Below the pieces are notes generated by a model that was not told the origin of the DNA, did not search any database, and saw nothing but the letters and a program-made list of their open reading frames with translations. From Clostridium sp. (lineage in GTDB: Bacteria; Bacteroidota; Bacteroidia; Bacteroidales; Bacteroidaceae), in contig JAMPGY010000018.1 in NCBI GenBank assembly GCA_023663705.1, positions 1 through 51,367 of the forward strand: a stretch of 51,367 nt of DNA. The letters run 5' to 3'. Positions 7,458-16,610 of this stretch are shown piece by piece (position 1 is the stretch's first letter; each line of letters begins with the position of its first letter). The position numbers and the translations under genes were made by a program.

Positions 7458-9854
7458 TCAATTCTTCTTCCAAATCTTCCTTAACCCCTTTTGCGAGGAT
7501 GGAATATATTCATATCCACGCCCATAACCATATTTATGTTCCACAGATACATCGTTCAACACAATGTACATATCATGGAATATTCCTTCCTGATGCAAAC
7601 GCTCCAATTCCGGTAAATATCTCCGGTCGATACCACCAACACGAATCACATAAAGGGTAAGGTCAACAACACGATTAACAATACTTGCGTCCACAACAAC
7701 CTGAGCCGGAACATTGTCGATGATGATATAATCATACTGCTTCTTCAATTCCTGAATACACTGTTCCAATCTATCGCTCATTAACAGTTCTGCCGGATTG
7801 GGGGGGGTGATTCCTGCGGGCAGAAAATCAACCATACCTTGCGAATGATCCTTCACAATTAAATCATTCAAATCTGAGATACCACCGGAAAGATATGCAG
7901 TCAATCCACTATCTATATTATTAAGGCCCAACACTTTCGACTGTGTCCGTTTGCGTATATCCGTATCTACTAAAATAACCTTTTTCCCGGTCATAGCCAA
8001 TGTTGCTGCAAAATTTCGTGACACGAACGATTTACCCTCACCTGGTGTCGTTGACGTAAACATAATACATATACCGTTTCCTTTCTTAAGGAAGTCTAAT
8101 GAGAATCTTAATATTCTAAACGCCTCTGTCACTGAATCATTTCCATATTTCGAAACAACTATACCATCTCCTTTATGCCCAGATTCACGCATACGCGGAA
8201 TCTCACCCAATATAGGTATAGACGTATATTTTTCCACATCTTGACGTCCACGAACACCCATATTAAGAACTGCCTTGATTTGAAAGAATACAAATGGCAA
8301 AATAAAGCCCAGTAACAAGGCTATACCTATTACCATAGTCTTACGTGGAGCGATTGGTATCAACAAACCGAATGGTTTTTCCACAATACGGATATTTGCC
8401 TCTGTAATGGCAAGTTGTAATGCTGTTTCCTCGCGCTTGTTCAACAGGAATGTATACAAGACCTCCTTGATTCCCTGTTGGCGGACAATATCCAAAGCCA
8501 TACGTTCCTTTTCGGGCACCGAAGATATTGCCCCCGACACAGAAGCCTCCAACTGCATGGCACGTTGTAACTGCAAATTAAGAGAATGAACATAACCATC
8601 CATGGAAGCAACAATTGCTTCTTTCTGAAACTCAATCGCACGTGCCATATCTGCAACTGCCGGACTGTTTTCACCGGCATTCTGCTCCAACCGGTTATGT
8701 TGAAGTACTAACTCATTATATTTGTTTATTTGGCTTTGTATGCTTTGATCACTTACGCCTAAAATAGAGGGTATCAAAGCATTTTCCTTGCTTTTGTCCT
8801 TGAGATAATCCAAGAGATATTCAGCCACCTTGACCTGTGATTCCAGCTGTATGCTCTTTTCCCGCGCATTCTTTCCCTGTTCCAAATACAGCACTGAATT
8901 TTGCTTCAGGTCTACCAACTGATTCTCTTTCTTAAACTGAGCCAAATGCGTTTCCACCGAGTCCAAATCAGCATTTATCAACCGGATACGTTCTTCTATG
9001 AAGTTGGCCGTACTACGGGCTATCTGATTCTTATCTTCAATGATACTTTGTTTATACACCGATAAGATAGTGGACAATATATCATCGGCACGCTGCACAT
9101 TGGTATCCTTGCAAGTAAGGCGAATCAATGTGCTTTCCTTATCCATCTCCCCCGTGGATATTTTACCACGGTAAATATTTGTTGCCATCTCTACACTGGT
9201 TCGGGAGACCGCAACAGGCGTATTCTCAAAATCCTCCAAATATTCAGGACAAGCATGCAAGCAGATACGCCCTGCTCCGGAAGGCAGGTTTATCTCTTCC
9301 TCCATCTTAACGTCCTTGAAATAATCCAATTCCTTCTTACCCACCGTGATCCGGGAGATTCGTGCCGTCTTGGCATCCTTCATCTCCACCGTGAACGAAA
9401 CCGGTTCGGTAAACGAATCCAAAAAGTCCACCACAAAAGGTTTCTTGTCATAAAGCGAAACCTGCTGTAGGCCTCGTTTGCAGGAATAGGAGACATCCAA
9501 ACGCAACGTACGTACAACTTCCTGCATCAGTTGATTGGATTGCAGGATATAGACCTCGTTTTTTACGCTTGTACCCATCATGACACCATTGAGTTGCATC
9601 AGGGCATCCGTACTCATACTGGATCTTCTGCCTCCGGCTCCATCCTCCTTCACCAGCATCACAGCCTGACGTTGATACACAGAAGGCTTCGTGGCCAGAT
9701 AGAGACGGGCGGCTCCCACACACACGATGACGGAGAGAAGAAACCACTTCCAATGAATGAGGAAAATATCAAGGATGTCGCGCAGGGTGAGACTCTCGTC
9801 CACAGTCTTCAATTGCGACTTGCCTGCTGTATGCTGTGCTGTTTCCATTTGCAT
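7458..9854 (-). CDS. Wzc-like polysaccharide co-polymerase and tyrosine autokinase
   Basis: About 798 residues from the ATG at 9854; the frame is open to a TTG at 9863, but the ATG lies just after the upstream stop and fits better. Order: Wzz domain with a first membrane helix (~38-56, LIHWKWFLLSVIVCVGAA), a long periplasmic coiled-coil part, a second helix (~510-530, MVIGIALLLGFILPF), then a BY-kinase. The kinase shows Walker A (TTPGEGKS, ~605-612), Walker A' (ILVDTDIRK) and Walker B (YIIIDNVP). The C-terminus has a short tyrosine cluster (YGYGRGYEY) that is the probable autophosphorylation site. It sets chain length and couples synthesis to the export lipoprotein upstream. No tyrosine phosphatase gene is nearby. 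Base composition shifts from GC-rich to AT-rich within this gene. Confidence 0.92.
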   Translation of the reverse strand: MQMETAQHTAGKSQLKTVDESLTLRDILDIFLIHWKWFLLSVIVCVGAARLYLATKPSVYQRQAVMLVKEDGAGGRRSSMSTDALMQLNGVMMGTSVKNEVYILQSNQLMQEVVRTLRLDVSYSCKRGLQQVSLYDKKPFVVDFLDSFTEPVSFTVEMKDAKTARISRITVGKKELDYFKDVKMEEEINLPSGAGRICLHACPEYLEDFENTPVAVSRTSVEMATNIYRGKISTGEMDKESTLIRLTCKDTNVQRADDILSTILSVYKQSIIEDKNQIARSTANFIEERIRLINADLDSVETHLAQFKKENQLVDLKQNSVLYLEQGKNAREKSIQLESQVKVAEYLLDYLKDKSKENALIPSILGVSDQSIQSQINKYNELVLQHNRLEQNAGENSPAVADMARAIEFQKEAIVASMDGYVHSLNLQLQRAMQLEASVSGAISSVPEKERMALDIVRQQGIKEVLYTFLLNKREETALQLAITEANIRIVEKPFGLLIPIAPRKTMVIGIALLLGFILPFVFFQIKAVLNMGVRGRQDVEKYTSIPILGEIPRMRESGHKGDGIVVSKYGNDSVTEAFRILRFSLDFLKKGNGICIMFTSTTPGEGKSFVSRNFAATLAMTGKKVILVDTDIRKRTQSKVLGLNNIDSGLTAYLSGGISDLNDLIVKDHSQGMVDFLPAGITPPNPAELLMSDRLEQCIQELKKQYDYIIIDNVPAQVVVDASIVNRVVDLTLYVIRVGGIDRRYLPELERLHQEGIFHDMYIVLNDVSVEHKYGYGRGYEYIPSSQKGLRKIWKKN

Positions 9855-9859
9855 AGTTA

Positions 9860-10675
9860 TCAACGGTTAAGAGAAATGATCAGAGAAACGATGGATACGA
9901 CCATGCCCACCAATGTGCTGCTCACCGAAAGGAGCGTGTAGCTGGTGCTGCCCTTCACGCGCACCGACTTGTTGGGCGCCACGTAGACCACATCGTTCTG
10001 CTGCAGATAGTAGGCCGGAGAAGAGAAGACACTCTGTTCGTCACGCAAATCAATGAGATAGGTGGCACGCTGTCCGTTCTCCTCACGCACCACCAGGACG
10101 TTCTCGCGCTTGGCCGAACTGTTCAGGTCGCCGGCCTTACCTATGGCTTCAAGCACCGTGAGACGCTCTCCCTCAAACTTCTGCATGCCGGGATTTTTCA
10201 CATCACCCAGCACAGTCACCTTGAAACTCATGATTTTGGTGTTTACCACGGCGTCCTTGATATAGTTCCCGTCTATCAACCTATGCTGTATCTCGCGGGA
10301 CAGTTCCACGCAGGTTTTGCCCCCCACATGGACCGTGCCGAAGATGGGAAACTCGATGTTGCCTTCCTTGTTCACCTGAAAGTAGGACACTCCGGAGGAA
10401 ACGTTGGTCGTGTTGCTGTAGTTGCTGTTGGAGCCGCCGCCTATCAAGGTGTTGTTGTTGAACGGCTCTATCAGTTCCTTATTCTTACTGGTCACGGAGA
10501 TGGCCAACTGATCATCGGGCTGTATGCGCAGTTCGAAGGCTTGCTGAATATCGGCCGGAACAGCATACGTGGTCTCCGCTCCCTGCAGGTAGATGATTTT
10601 TTTATCCGAAAGACAGGAGCTGAGTCCTATTGCCGCTACGCCAAGCAGGCATATTATCTTTGCAAGGTGTTTCAT
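9860..10675 (-). CDS. polysaccharide export outer-membrane lipoprotein (Wza-type)
   Basis: A 271-residue lipoprotein. The signal peptide ends in the lipobox LSSC with Cys21. The Poly_export domain starts at about residue 50 (RIQPDDQLAISV) and runs through FGTVHVGGKTCVELS; an SLBB-like segment follows (VTVLGDVKNPGMQKFEGERL), then the VYVAPN turn and a C-terminal hydrophobic stretch (VSSTLVGMVVSIVSLI) typical of Bacteroidetes versions. It forms the export channel for the polysaccharide together with the Wzc-like protein encoded next. The ATG overlaps the stop of the upstream gene by four bases. Confidence 0.92.
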   Translation of the reverse strand: MKHLAKIICLLGVAAIGLSSCLSDKKIIYLQGAETTYAVPADIQQAFELRIQPDDQLAISVTSKNKELIEPFNNNTLIGGGSNSNYSNTTNVSSGVSYFQVNKEGNIEFPIFGTVHVGGKTCVELSREIQHRLIDGNYIKDAVVNTKIMSFKVTVLGDVKNPGMQKFEGERLTVLEAIGKAGDLNSSAKRENVLVVREENGQRATYLIDLRDEQSVFSSPAYYLQQNDVVYVAPNKSVRVKGSTSYTLLSVSSTLVGMVVSIVSLIISLNR

Positions 10676-11844
10676 AATTGCACGTTCTTGTTTTCTGGTA
10701 TAGTATTTTTAGGGTTTTCAAAACGGGTGACAAGCTCCGGATTCCGCAACGAAGCTCTTGTGATGTATCTGTTGATGATCAGGTGCATGACGGTCCAACT
10801 CAGCAAGTCGGCCACCACAATCCACGTACCGGACACGTATTGCGCCAGGAGGGAATTGATGCCAATGAACCACAGGGTGAGCAGGAGCAACACCACCATG
10901 GTGGCATGAGGGCTAAGCCCCGTGCGCATCAGTTTGTGATGGATGTGGCGCTTGTCGGGCAGGAACAGGGGTACCCTGTCGCGATAACGGGCAAACACCA
11001 CACGCAGGATGTCCAGCAAAGGAATGACCAAGGCGCCCAATGCCGGCCACAAGGCACCCGACCTGACAAACAGGCGCCCGCAGTGGAATGTGGAAACGTA
11101 GACCAGCAGATAGGAGATGAAATAGCCCAGCGTCAGACTGCCGCAGTCACCCATGAACACCTTACGCACACGGCCACGCCCACCGAACACATTGAAAAAG
11201 AAGAAGACCATCAGCACACCCAAGATGGAGAGGCACATGGCCACAAATACCGGACGCTCCAGAAAGATGAACATCGCGGCATAGAGAGACAGGGACAGGA
11301 TGCACACCCCGGAGGCCAAGCCGTCGATACCGTCGATGAGATTGACGGCATTGATGACGTATACCACGGCAAAGACAGTGAGCGGGACGCCTATCACCGG
11401 CGGTATGTCGTATATGCCGAGGAAACCGCCCAGTTTGTTTATCCACAATCCGGACAGAGGCAGGCAGGAAGCCGCGATAATCTGTGCGGCGAACTTGCAT
11501 TTGTAACCGATGCCCACCAAGTCGTCGGCCAGACCGATGAGAAACAATAGCATGGCACCTACGCCCATGGCCTGCATGCGCAGGAAAGTAGTCGTGTCCG
11601 TGGATGTGACCTGCACATCCAGGCTCACCACACACAAGGCGTTGAACAGAAAGAGACACATCACCGCCAACGGCAGAAAGCAGAAGCCGCCCAACCGGGG
11701 CACGGGAGTGCTGTGCACCTTGCGCTGATCCGGCTGGTCCATCAGTTTCTTCTTGTACGAGATAGAGATGATTTTGGGCATCAACAGGCTCCCCATCAAC
11801 AATGAACAAGCGAACGTCAAGGCATATAAGATATATAATTCCAT
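10672..11844 (-). CDS. WecA/MraY-family undecaprenyl-phosphate sugar-1-phosphate transferase
   Basis: A 390-residue membrane protein with about 11 helices. It carries the family motifs RKVHSTPVPRLGG (41-53), LADDL (105-109) and NAVNLIDGIDGLASG (165-179), then FMGDCGSLTLGY and the cytoplasmic HIHH loop (DKRHIHHKLMRTG). It starts the repeat unit by moving a HexNAc-1-phosphate from UDP-sugar to undecaprenyl phosphate. As the first gene of the operon it probably provides the priming step. GlcNAc is the usual substrate of WecA, but the exact sugar is not shown. A TAAATTTG -7 box lies 23 bp upstream. Confidence 0.92.
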   Translation of the reverse strand: MELYILYALTFACSLLMGSLLMPKIISISYKKKLMDQPDQRKVHSTPVPRLGGFCFLPLAVMCLFLFNALCVVSLDVQVTSTDTTTFLRMQAMGVGAMLLFLIGLADDLVGIGYKCKFAAQIIAASCLPLSGLWINKLGGFLGIYDIPPVIGVPLTVFAVVYVINAVNLIDGIDGLASGVCILSLSLYAAMFIFLERPVFVAMCLSILGVLMVFFFFNVFGGRGRVRKVFMGDCGSLTLGYFISYLLVYVSTFHCGRLFVRSGALWPALGALVIPLLDILRVVFARYRDRVPLFLPDKRHIHHKLMRTGLSPHATMVVLLLLTLWFIGINSLLAQYVSGTWIVVADLLSWTVMHLIINRYITRASLRNPELVTRFENPKNTIPENKNVQL

Positions 11845-11866
11845 CTATTTGCAGAACATTACGCCA

Positions 11867-11874
11867 CAAATTTA
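11867..11874 (-). promoter_or_regulatory. -7 element of the polysaccharide operon promoter
   Basis: The minus strand reads TAAATTTG, matching the Bacteroidetes -7 consensus TAnnTTTG, 23 bases before the wecA-like start codon. No convincing TTTG at -33 is seen, so an activator or a weak promoter is possible. No upxY-type antiterminator gene precedes it. Confidence 0.45.
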
Positions 11875-11943
11875 ATACAAATAAATGACATAGCAGACCT
11901 TTTGATTCATAATCTTGACAAGAAGACGGCGATGCTTACTATA

Positions 11944-11991
11944 ATAGCCCGATAACAGCAATGCCTACAGACATTCGCCGTTCCGGGCTAT
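11944..11991 (-). terminator. hairpin at the end of the tetR-efflux operon
   Basis: ATAGCCCG (11944-11951) and CGGGCTAT (11984-11991) form a perfect 8-bp stem, and the enclosed bases can form a further, imperfect stem. It lies 22 bp after the PII-like gene's stop. No U-tract follows on the minus strand, so it may protect the 3' end or act with Rho rather than terminate alone. Confidence 0.45.
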
Positions 11992-12012
11992 AACAAGAAA
12001 TCCACACAGGAC

Positions 12013-12324
12013 TCAGATGGTTTTCTCCACGTTCCAGACAAAGGCACGCAGACCGAGCTGCACGGTCTCCACATCCATGGCGTGGAGAGCTTCGAGCAAC
12101 GGATCCACCTTGGTCTCATCCACCACCGTGAGGATGGCCGAGCACATCGAGGGCCAGGCATGCGATCCGTAGTGGGGTTCCCCTGTGCGGGTGCCCCGCC
12201 CCTGCACCTGAGGCAGGTAGCTGAAGCCACGGCAGTTGAGCCGATCGAGCAACGAGATGATGCGCTCGTAAAAGGCTTGGTCGAAGGTGATCAATACTGA
12301 TTTCATAGCGTTCTGTTTTTTCAT
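12013..12324 (-). CDS. PII-like small protein linked to an RND pump
   Basis: A protein of 103 residues (97 if the second ATG at 12306 is used). The beta-alpha-beta order and length fit the PII/CutA-like ferredoxin fold: SVLITFDQAFYERIISLLDR, then a glycine- and charge-rich loop (QVQGRGTRTGEPHYGSHAWP) where PII proteins carry the T-loop, then SAILTVVDETKVDPLLEAL and a last strand. PII proteins sense nucleotides or metabolites and bind membrane transporters. It starts 6 bp after the RND gene's stop, so the two are probably co-translated. No uridylylation-type tyrosine motif of GlnB is seen. The fold is inferred from pattern, and the ligand is unknown. Confidence 0.65.
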   Translation of the reverse strand: MKKQNAMKSVLITFDQAFYERIISLLDRLNCRGFSYLPQVQGRGTRTGEPHYGSHAWPSMCSAILTVVDETKVDPLLEALHAMDVETVQLGLRAFVWNVEKTI

Positions 12325-12330
12325 TCATAT

Positions 12331-15300
12331 TCAAACGTCCGTCTCTCCATCACGACGTGCCTGATAACGGCCGCCCTTCACATGGGTCATCTTGTCCTTG
12401 TGCGACTGATAGTAGTCGTTCAGCTCACGCGTGCGTCTCAACCGGCGACGGGCAAAGCGGACACCGTTGCCGGCAAACATACAGTAGGCCACCGGCACGA
12501 AGATGAGCGTCATCACGGTGGAAACGGCCAGTCCACCAATCACCGCACGACCCAACGGGCGCCACATCTCGGCTCCCACTCCCGTGCCCACCGCCATCGG
12601 CACCATGCCCAGGATGGTGGTGAGCGTGGTCATCAGCACGGGACGCAGACGGCTGCGACCGGCCGTAGTGACCGAACGGATGATACCCATGCCGCGCTCG
12701 CGGCACAACAGAATGTAGTCGATGAGCACGATACCGTTTTTCACCACGATACCGGCCAGCATGATGGCGCCGAGCATGGACATGATGTTGAGTTTCTCGC
12801 CCCACAGGAACAAGGCCAGCATGATGCCACTGATGGCAAACGGGATGGAGAACATGATGATGAACGGATAGGTAAGCGACTCGAACTGGGCGGCCATAAC
12901 GATGTAGACCAGAATGATGATGAGCATGAAAAGCATTCCCAAGTCCTGGTTGGAGTCCTGCTGATCCTCGTAAGAACCGGCCACCTTGATGTTGATGCCC
13001 TGGGGGATGTCCATGCTCTCGATGATTTCCCTTCCGACGGCTACACCCTCGCTCAGGGCTATACCGGAGAGCACGGCACTCACCGTGACGATGCGCTCGC
13101 GGTCCTTGCGCTCGATGGTGGGCGGAGCGTATCGTTCGACCACCACACCCACGTCTTTCACCCGAACGGGTTTGCCGGCTGCGTTGTAGAGCACCACGTT
13201 CTCCAGGTCCTCGATGCTCGTGCGGCTGTCCGGCTCGTAGCGCACCTTTATCTTGTATTCGTCTCCATCCTCACGGTAATAGGTGGACGAGGCTCCGTTC
13301 ACCCGATTGCGCAGACTGGTGGCGGCGGTGGAGAGATTCAGTCCGTTGAGCGCCAGCTTCTCGCGGTCAAAATCCACCTGATATTCGGGCTGATAGTCGC
13401 TGCGGCTGATGTTCACCTGCCCCACTCCCGGCACGGCTTCCATACGGGCTTTCAGTTCGGCCGCCACGCGGTCGGTCTCGGTGAAGTCGTATCCGTAAAT
13501 CTCGAAGTCGGCGGCCGACTGTCCGGCCATGCCTCCGTTTCCTCCGCCATACATCACGTCATATTTGGCCAGTTCGGGGCGCATCTTCAGATCGGCACGC
13601 ATCTGGTCGCAGACGTCGAGCAGCGAGATGCTGCGCTCCGTCACAGGCACCATCTGTATGTTGAAACTGATGATGTGGGAACCGTTGTCGCTCAGCGAAC
13701 TGAATGTGTCGTCCTCTCCGGCCTGTCCCACACGGAAGTTGATGGCCTGCATGGCCGCCCCGTAGCGTTCCTGCCACAGACCGGACATCTCCAGCGCCAA
13801 GGCCTCGGCCTTCTCTACCCTCGTGCCCACGGGCAACTGCATCGTGATGCCGATGCGTCCGCTGTCCTGCGGCGGAAAGAACTCCGACTTGATGCCTCCG
13901 GCCAGCATGAAACTGGCCACCACCAGCAACAGACAGGCACCCACTGTGGCCCAACGATGGCGTGTAGCCCAGTCCAGACGGGCGGCATACCAATTGTCCA
14001 GCCGGTCGAGCATACGCTGCACCGGCGTGTAGAGGAACAAGAAGAGCTTGCTCTGCTTCTTCTGCAGGCGCAGCAATTGCGAGCACATCATGGGTGTAAA
14101 ACTCAGGGCCGACACCGTGGAGATAGTCATGATGACGCACATCATCCATCCCAACTGCTTGAACAGCACACCGGACATACCGGTCACCATGGTCAGGGGG
14201 AAGAACACGGCTATCATGGTGAGTGTGGAGGCAATGACGGAGATAGCCACCTCGTTCGTGCCATGCACGGCGGCCTGTTTCGGCTCGGAACCGCGTTCGA
14301 TGTGGGTGGTGACGTTCTCGAGCACCACTATGGCATCGTCCACCACATTGCCGATGGCGATGCTCAGACACGACAGGGATATCATGTTGAGCGAGCCGTC
14401 CGTCACCAGCAGATAGATGAACGAGGCTATCAGCGACATGGGAATGGTGATGCAGATGATGACCGTGGCACGCCAGCGACCCAGGAATACGAACACCACG
14501 AGGATGACAAACAACAGGGCGTAACAGATGGTCTCCCACAGCGACCCCACGGTGTTCTCGATGTTATCGGATGTGTTGACGATGACACCCAGTTTGACGT
14601 CGGAAGGCAACTGCTTCTGCAGGGTGGGCAGCATGCGCTCCACCTTTTTGGAAATCTCCACCGAGTTGGCACCCGACTGTTTCTGCACGATAATCATGGC
14701 ACCCTGACGCCCGTTGTTGAACGCACGCTGGGCACGCTCCTGCACACCGTCGTGTACGCGGGCCACATCGCGCAGATAGACCGGCGCACCGTTGTAGGTG
14801 CCTACGATGATGTCGAGCATCTGCTGCGGGTCTTTAAACTCCCCCTCCACACGCAAGGCGTAGGTGTTGCTGCCCACATCGAACGAGCCGCCGGGCACGT
14901 TGCGGTTTTCCATGGATATGGCCTGGCTGACGGCTTCCACCGTCATGCCGTAGGCTTCCATCTTCAGCGGATCCATGTAGACGTTGATCTCGCGCTCGGG
15001 CGCTCCGGAGATAGACACCGTGCCCACACCGTCTATACGGGCCAGGGGATTGGCCACACCGTCGTCCAGTATCTTGTAGAGTGCATTCTGGCTCTCGCCG
15101 GCCTGCACGGACAGCATCATGATGGGAATCATGTCGGTGGAGAACTTGAAGATGATGGGTGTGTTGGCATCATCGGGAAGCGCCGAGCTCACCATATCCA
15201 GCTTGTCGCGCACGTCGTTGGTGAGCACTTCAATGTCGTTGCCGTATTCAAATTCGAGTGTCACCACGGAGGTGTTCTCGCGCGAGGCCGAAGTGATGTG

Positions 15301-15534
15301 TTTCAGATGTTCCACGGAGTTCAGCGTGTTCTCCAGCGGACGGGTCACGTTGGTCTCGATATCCGAGGCCGACGCACCTGAATAGGTGGTGATCACCATA
15401 ATGGTGTTCGTGTCTATGTCCGGGTACAGGTCGATCGGCAAACGGGACAGGGAGAACAATCCCAGTATCATCACCGCTACAAAACAGAGCGTGGTCATAA
15501 TCGGTTTTTTCACCGCTCCTTCATACAGACTCAT
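12331..15534 (-). CDS. RND efflux pump inner-membrane transporter (HAE type), pump 1
   Basis: 1067 residues with the AcrB architecture: an N-terminal helix (KKPIMTTLCFVAVMILGL), a first periplasmic half starting YPDIDTN, a block of helices with IGNVVDDAIVVLENV in TM4 (the proton-relay double Asp), a second periplasmic half, and VVKNGIVLIDY in TM10 with the relay Lys. All three relay residues are present, so it should be proton-driven. The substrate is probably an organic toxic compound rather than a metal, because the sequence follows the multidrug (HAE) type and lacks Met-rich metal relays. It lies between its adaptor gene (38 bp) and the PII-like gene (6 bp). Confidence 0.93.
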   Translation of the reverse strand: MSLYEGAVKKPIMTTLCFVAVMILGLFSLSRLPIDLYPDIDTNTIMVITTYSGASASDIETNVTRPLENTLNSVEHLKHITSASRENTSVVTLEFEYGNDIEVLTNDVRDKLDMVSSALPDDANTPIIFKFSTDMIPIMMLSVQAGESQNALYKILDDGVANPLARIDGVGTVSISGAPEREINVYMDPLKMEAYGMTVEAVSQAISMENRNVPGGSFDVGSNTYALRVEGEFKDPQQMLDIIVGTYNGAPVYLRDVARVHDGVQERAQRAFNNGRQGAMIIVQKQSGANSVEISKKVERMLPTLQKQLPSDVKLGVIVNTSDNIENTVGSLWETICYALLFVILVVFVFLGRWRATVIICITIPMSLIASFIYLLVTDGSLNMISLSCLSIAIGNVVDDAIVVLENVTTHIERGSEPKQAAVHGTNEVAISVIASTLTMIAVFFPLTMVTGMSGVLFKQLGWMMCVIMTISTVSALSFTPMMCSQLLRLQKKQSKLFLFLYTPVQRMLDRLDNWYAARLDWATRHRWATVGACLLLVVASFMLAGGIKSEFFPPQDSGRIGITMQLPVGTRVEKAEALALEMSGLWQERYGAAMQAINFRVGQAGEDDTFSSLSDNGSHIISFNIQMVPVTERSISLLDVCDQMRADLKMRPELAKYDVMYGGGNGGMAGQSAADFEIYGYDFTETDRVAAELKARMEAVPGVGQVNISRSDYQPEYQVDFDREKLALNGLNLSTAATSLRNRVNGASSTYYREDGDEYKIKVRYEPDSRTSIEDLENVVLYNAAGKPVRVKDVGVVVERYAPPTIERKDRERIVTVSAVLSGIALSEGVAVGREIIESMDIPQGINIKVAGSYEDQQDSNQDLGMLFMLIIILVYIVMAAQFESLTYPFIIMFSIPFAISGIMLALFLWGEKLNIMSMLGAIMLAGIVVKNGIVLIDYILLCRERGMGIIRSVTTAGRSRLRPVLMTTLTTILGMVPMAVGTGVGAEMWRPLGRAVIGGLAVSTVMTLIFVPVAYCMFAGNGVRFARRRLRRTRELNDYYQSHKDKMTHVKGGRYQARRDGETDV

Positions 15535-15572
15535 AAATTCAGAGGTTTAAGGGTTAATGCTACTTGCCATGC

Positions 15573-16589
15573 TCATTTCACGACCTCCACGCCGATGCCG
15601 TCAGCCAATTTGTTCTGTCCGGCCACCACCACCTGCGCTCCGGCGGGCACTCCGCTCACAATCTCGTATTCGGCACCCAGACGACGCCCCACCTCCACCT
15701 TGTTGTGGGTCACCTTGCCATCGGCATACACATACACGTAGCGGTCGCCGGCTCCCATCTGTTTCACCACAGCCTCATCGGGCACCACGGTGCGTTCGGC
15801 CACTCCATAGGTGATCGTGGCACGGGCGAACATGCCCGGACGGACACGCCTGTCGGCATTGGCCAGCGTGATTTCCACCGGGAACGTGTGCGACACGGGA
15901 TCTATCGTGGGATAGACGATGCTCACCTTGCCGGCGAAGCGTTCGTCGCCATAGGTGTCGAGCCTCACATCCACCGGCATACCGGTCTTCACGCGGGGAT
16001 ACCAGGTTTCGGACACGTGGATGGTCATCTTCACCGGCGAGAGTGTCTCCACCGTCAGGATGGGATTGGCACCGGCCATGTCGCCGTCGTCGTAGTTGCG
16101 CGCGGTCACCACTCCGTTGATGGGGCTCACCAGCCGGGTGTTCACAAGCATGTTGTTGTACATGGTCTCGTTCACGTCCAGCTGTGTCTTGATGTTGTCC
16201 CACTCGGCCTTGCTGGCTCCGCCTACCTTATACAGTTCGTCGATGCGGTTGAACTCCACCCTTTGGTTCTCTATCTGGAGTTTGAGCTGATGCAGACCGG
16301 AAGCGTCCATCTGCACCAGTGTCTGTCCTTTTCTGACGGGGTCGCCCACCTCCACGTGGATTTTCTCTATGCGCAGGGCGGAATTGGAGGATATGTTGTT
16401 CCTCACATCGCTCTCCACCGTGGCCGTGTATTCCTCAATCTGCGGCACCTCGCGCACCTCGCTGAGTGCCAGCCTCACCTTGGGCTTTTCTTCCTGCCGT
16501 GGCGCGGCCGTCTCTTCCTTCTTGCCGGAGCAAGCGGCCAGGGCGACTGCCAGAGACGCCAAGGCCAACATGTGCATGTATCTTTTCAT
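15573..16589 (-). CDS. RND membrane-fusion protein (lipoprotein adaptor), pump 1
   Basis: A 338-residue adaptor of the HlyD/AcrA type. A short lipoprotein signal ends at Cys20 (LAAC), then ATVESDVRNNISSNSALRIEKIHVEVGDPVRKGQTLVQMD forms the barrel-sandwich half motif (in two parts), followed by a short helical hairpin and TRLVSPINGVVTARNYDDG, the second half. Further on are the beta-barrel and membrane-proximal domains (PVDVRLDTYGDERFAGKVS, VRPGMFARATI). It joins the transporter encoded downstream to the TolC-type channel encoded upstream. Spacing is 21 bp from the OMF gene. Confidence 0.93.
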   Translation of the reverse strand: MKRYMHMLALASLAVALAACSGKKEETAAPRQEEKPKVRLALSEVREVPQIEEYTATVESDVRNNISSNSALRIEKIHVEVGDPVRKGQTLVQMDASGLHQLKLQIENQRVEFNRIDELYKVGGASKAEWDNIKTQLDVNETMYNNMLVNTRLVSPINGVVTARNYDDGDMAGANPILTVETLSPVKMTIHVSETWYPRVKTGMPVDVRLDTYGDERFAGKVSIVYPTIDPVSHTFPVEITLANADRRVRPGMFARATITYGVAERTVVPDEAVVKQMGAGDRYVYVYADGKVTHNKVEVGRRLGAEYEIVSGVPAGAQVVVAGQNKLADGIGVEVVK

Positions 16590-16610
16590 ATTCCGATTGT
16601 TTTCGTTCGT

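Noticed and set aside
10678-11550. 290-codon plus-strand frame opposite the wecA-like gene
   Set aside because: It is an antisense shadow with high Gln and His content; the minus strand has all WecA/MraY motifs.
12382-15381. 999-codon open frame on the plus strand opposite the RND gene of pump 1
   Set aside because: It is a shadow of the GC-rich transporter gene. The translation is rich in His, Gly and Gln without domains, and the minus-strand frame has the full RND motifs.
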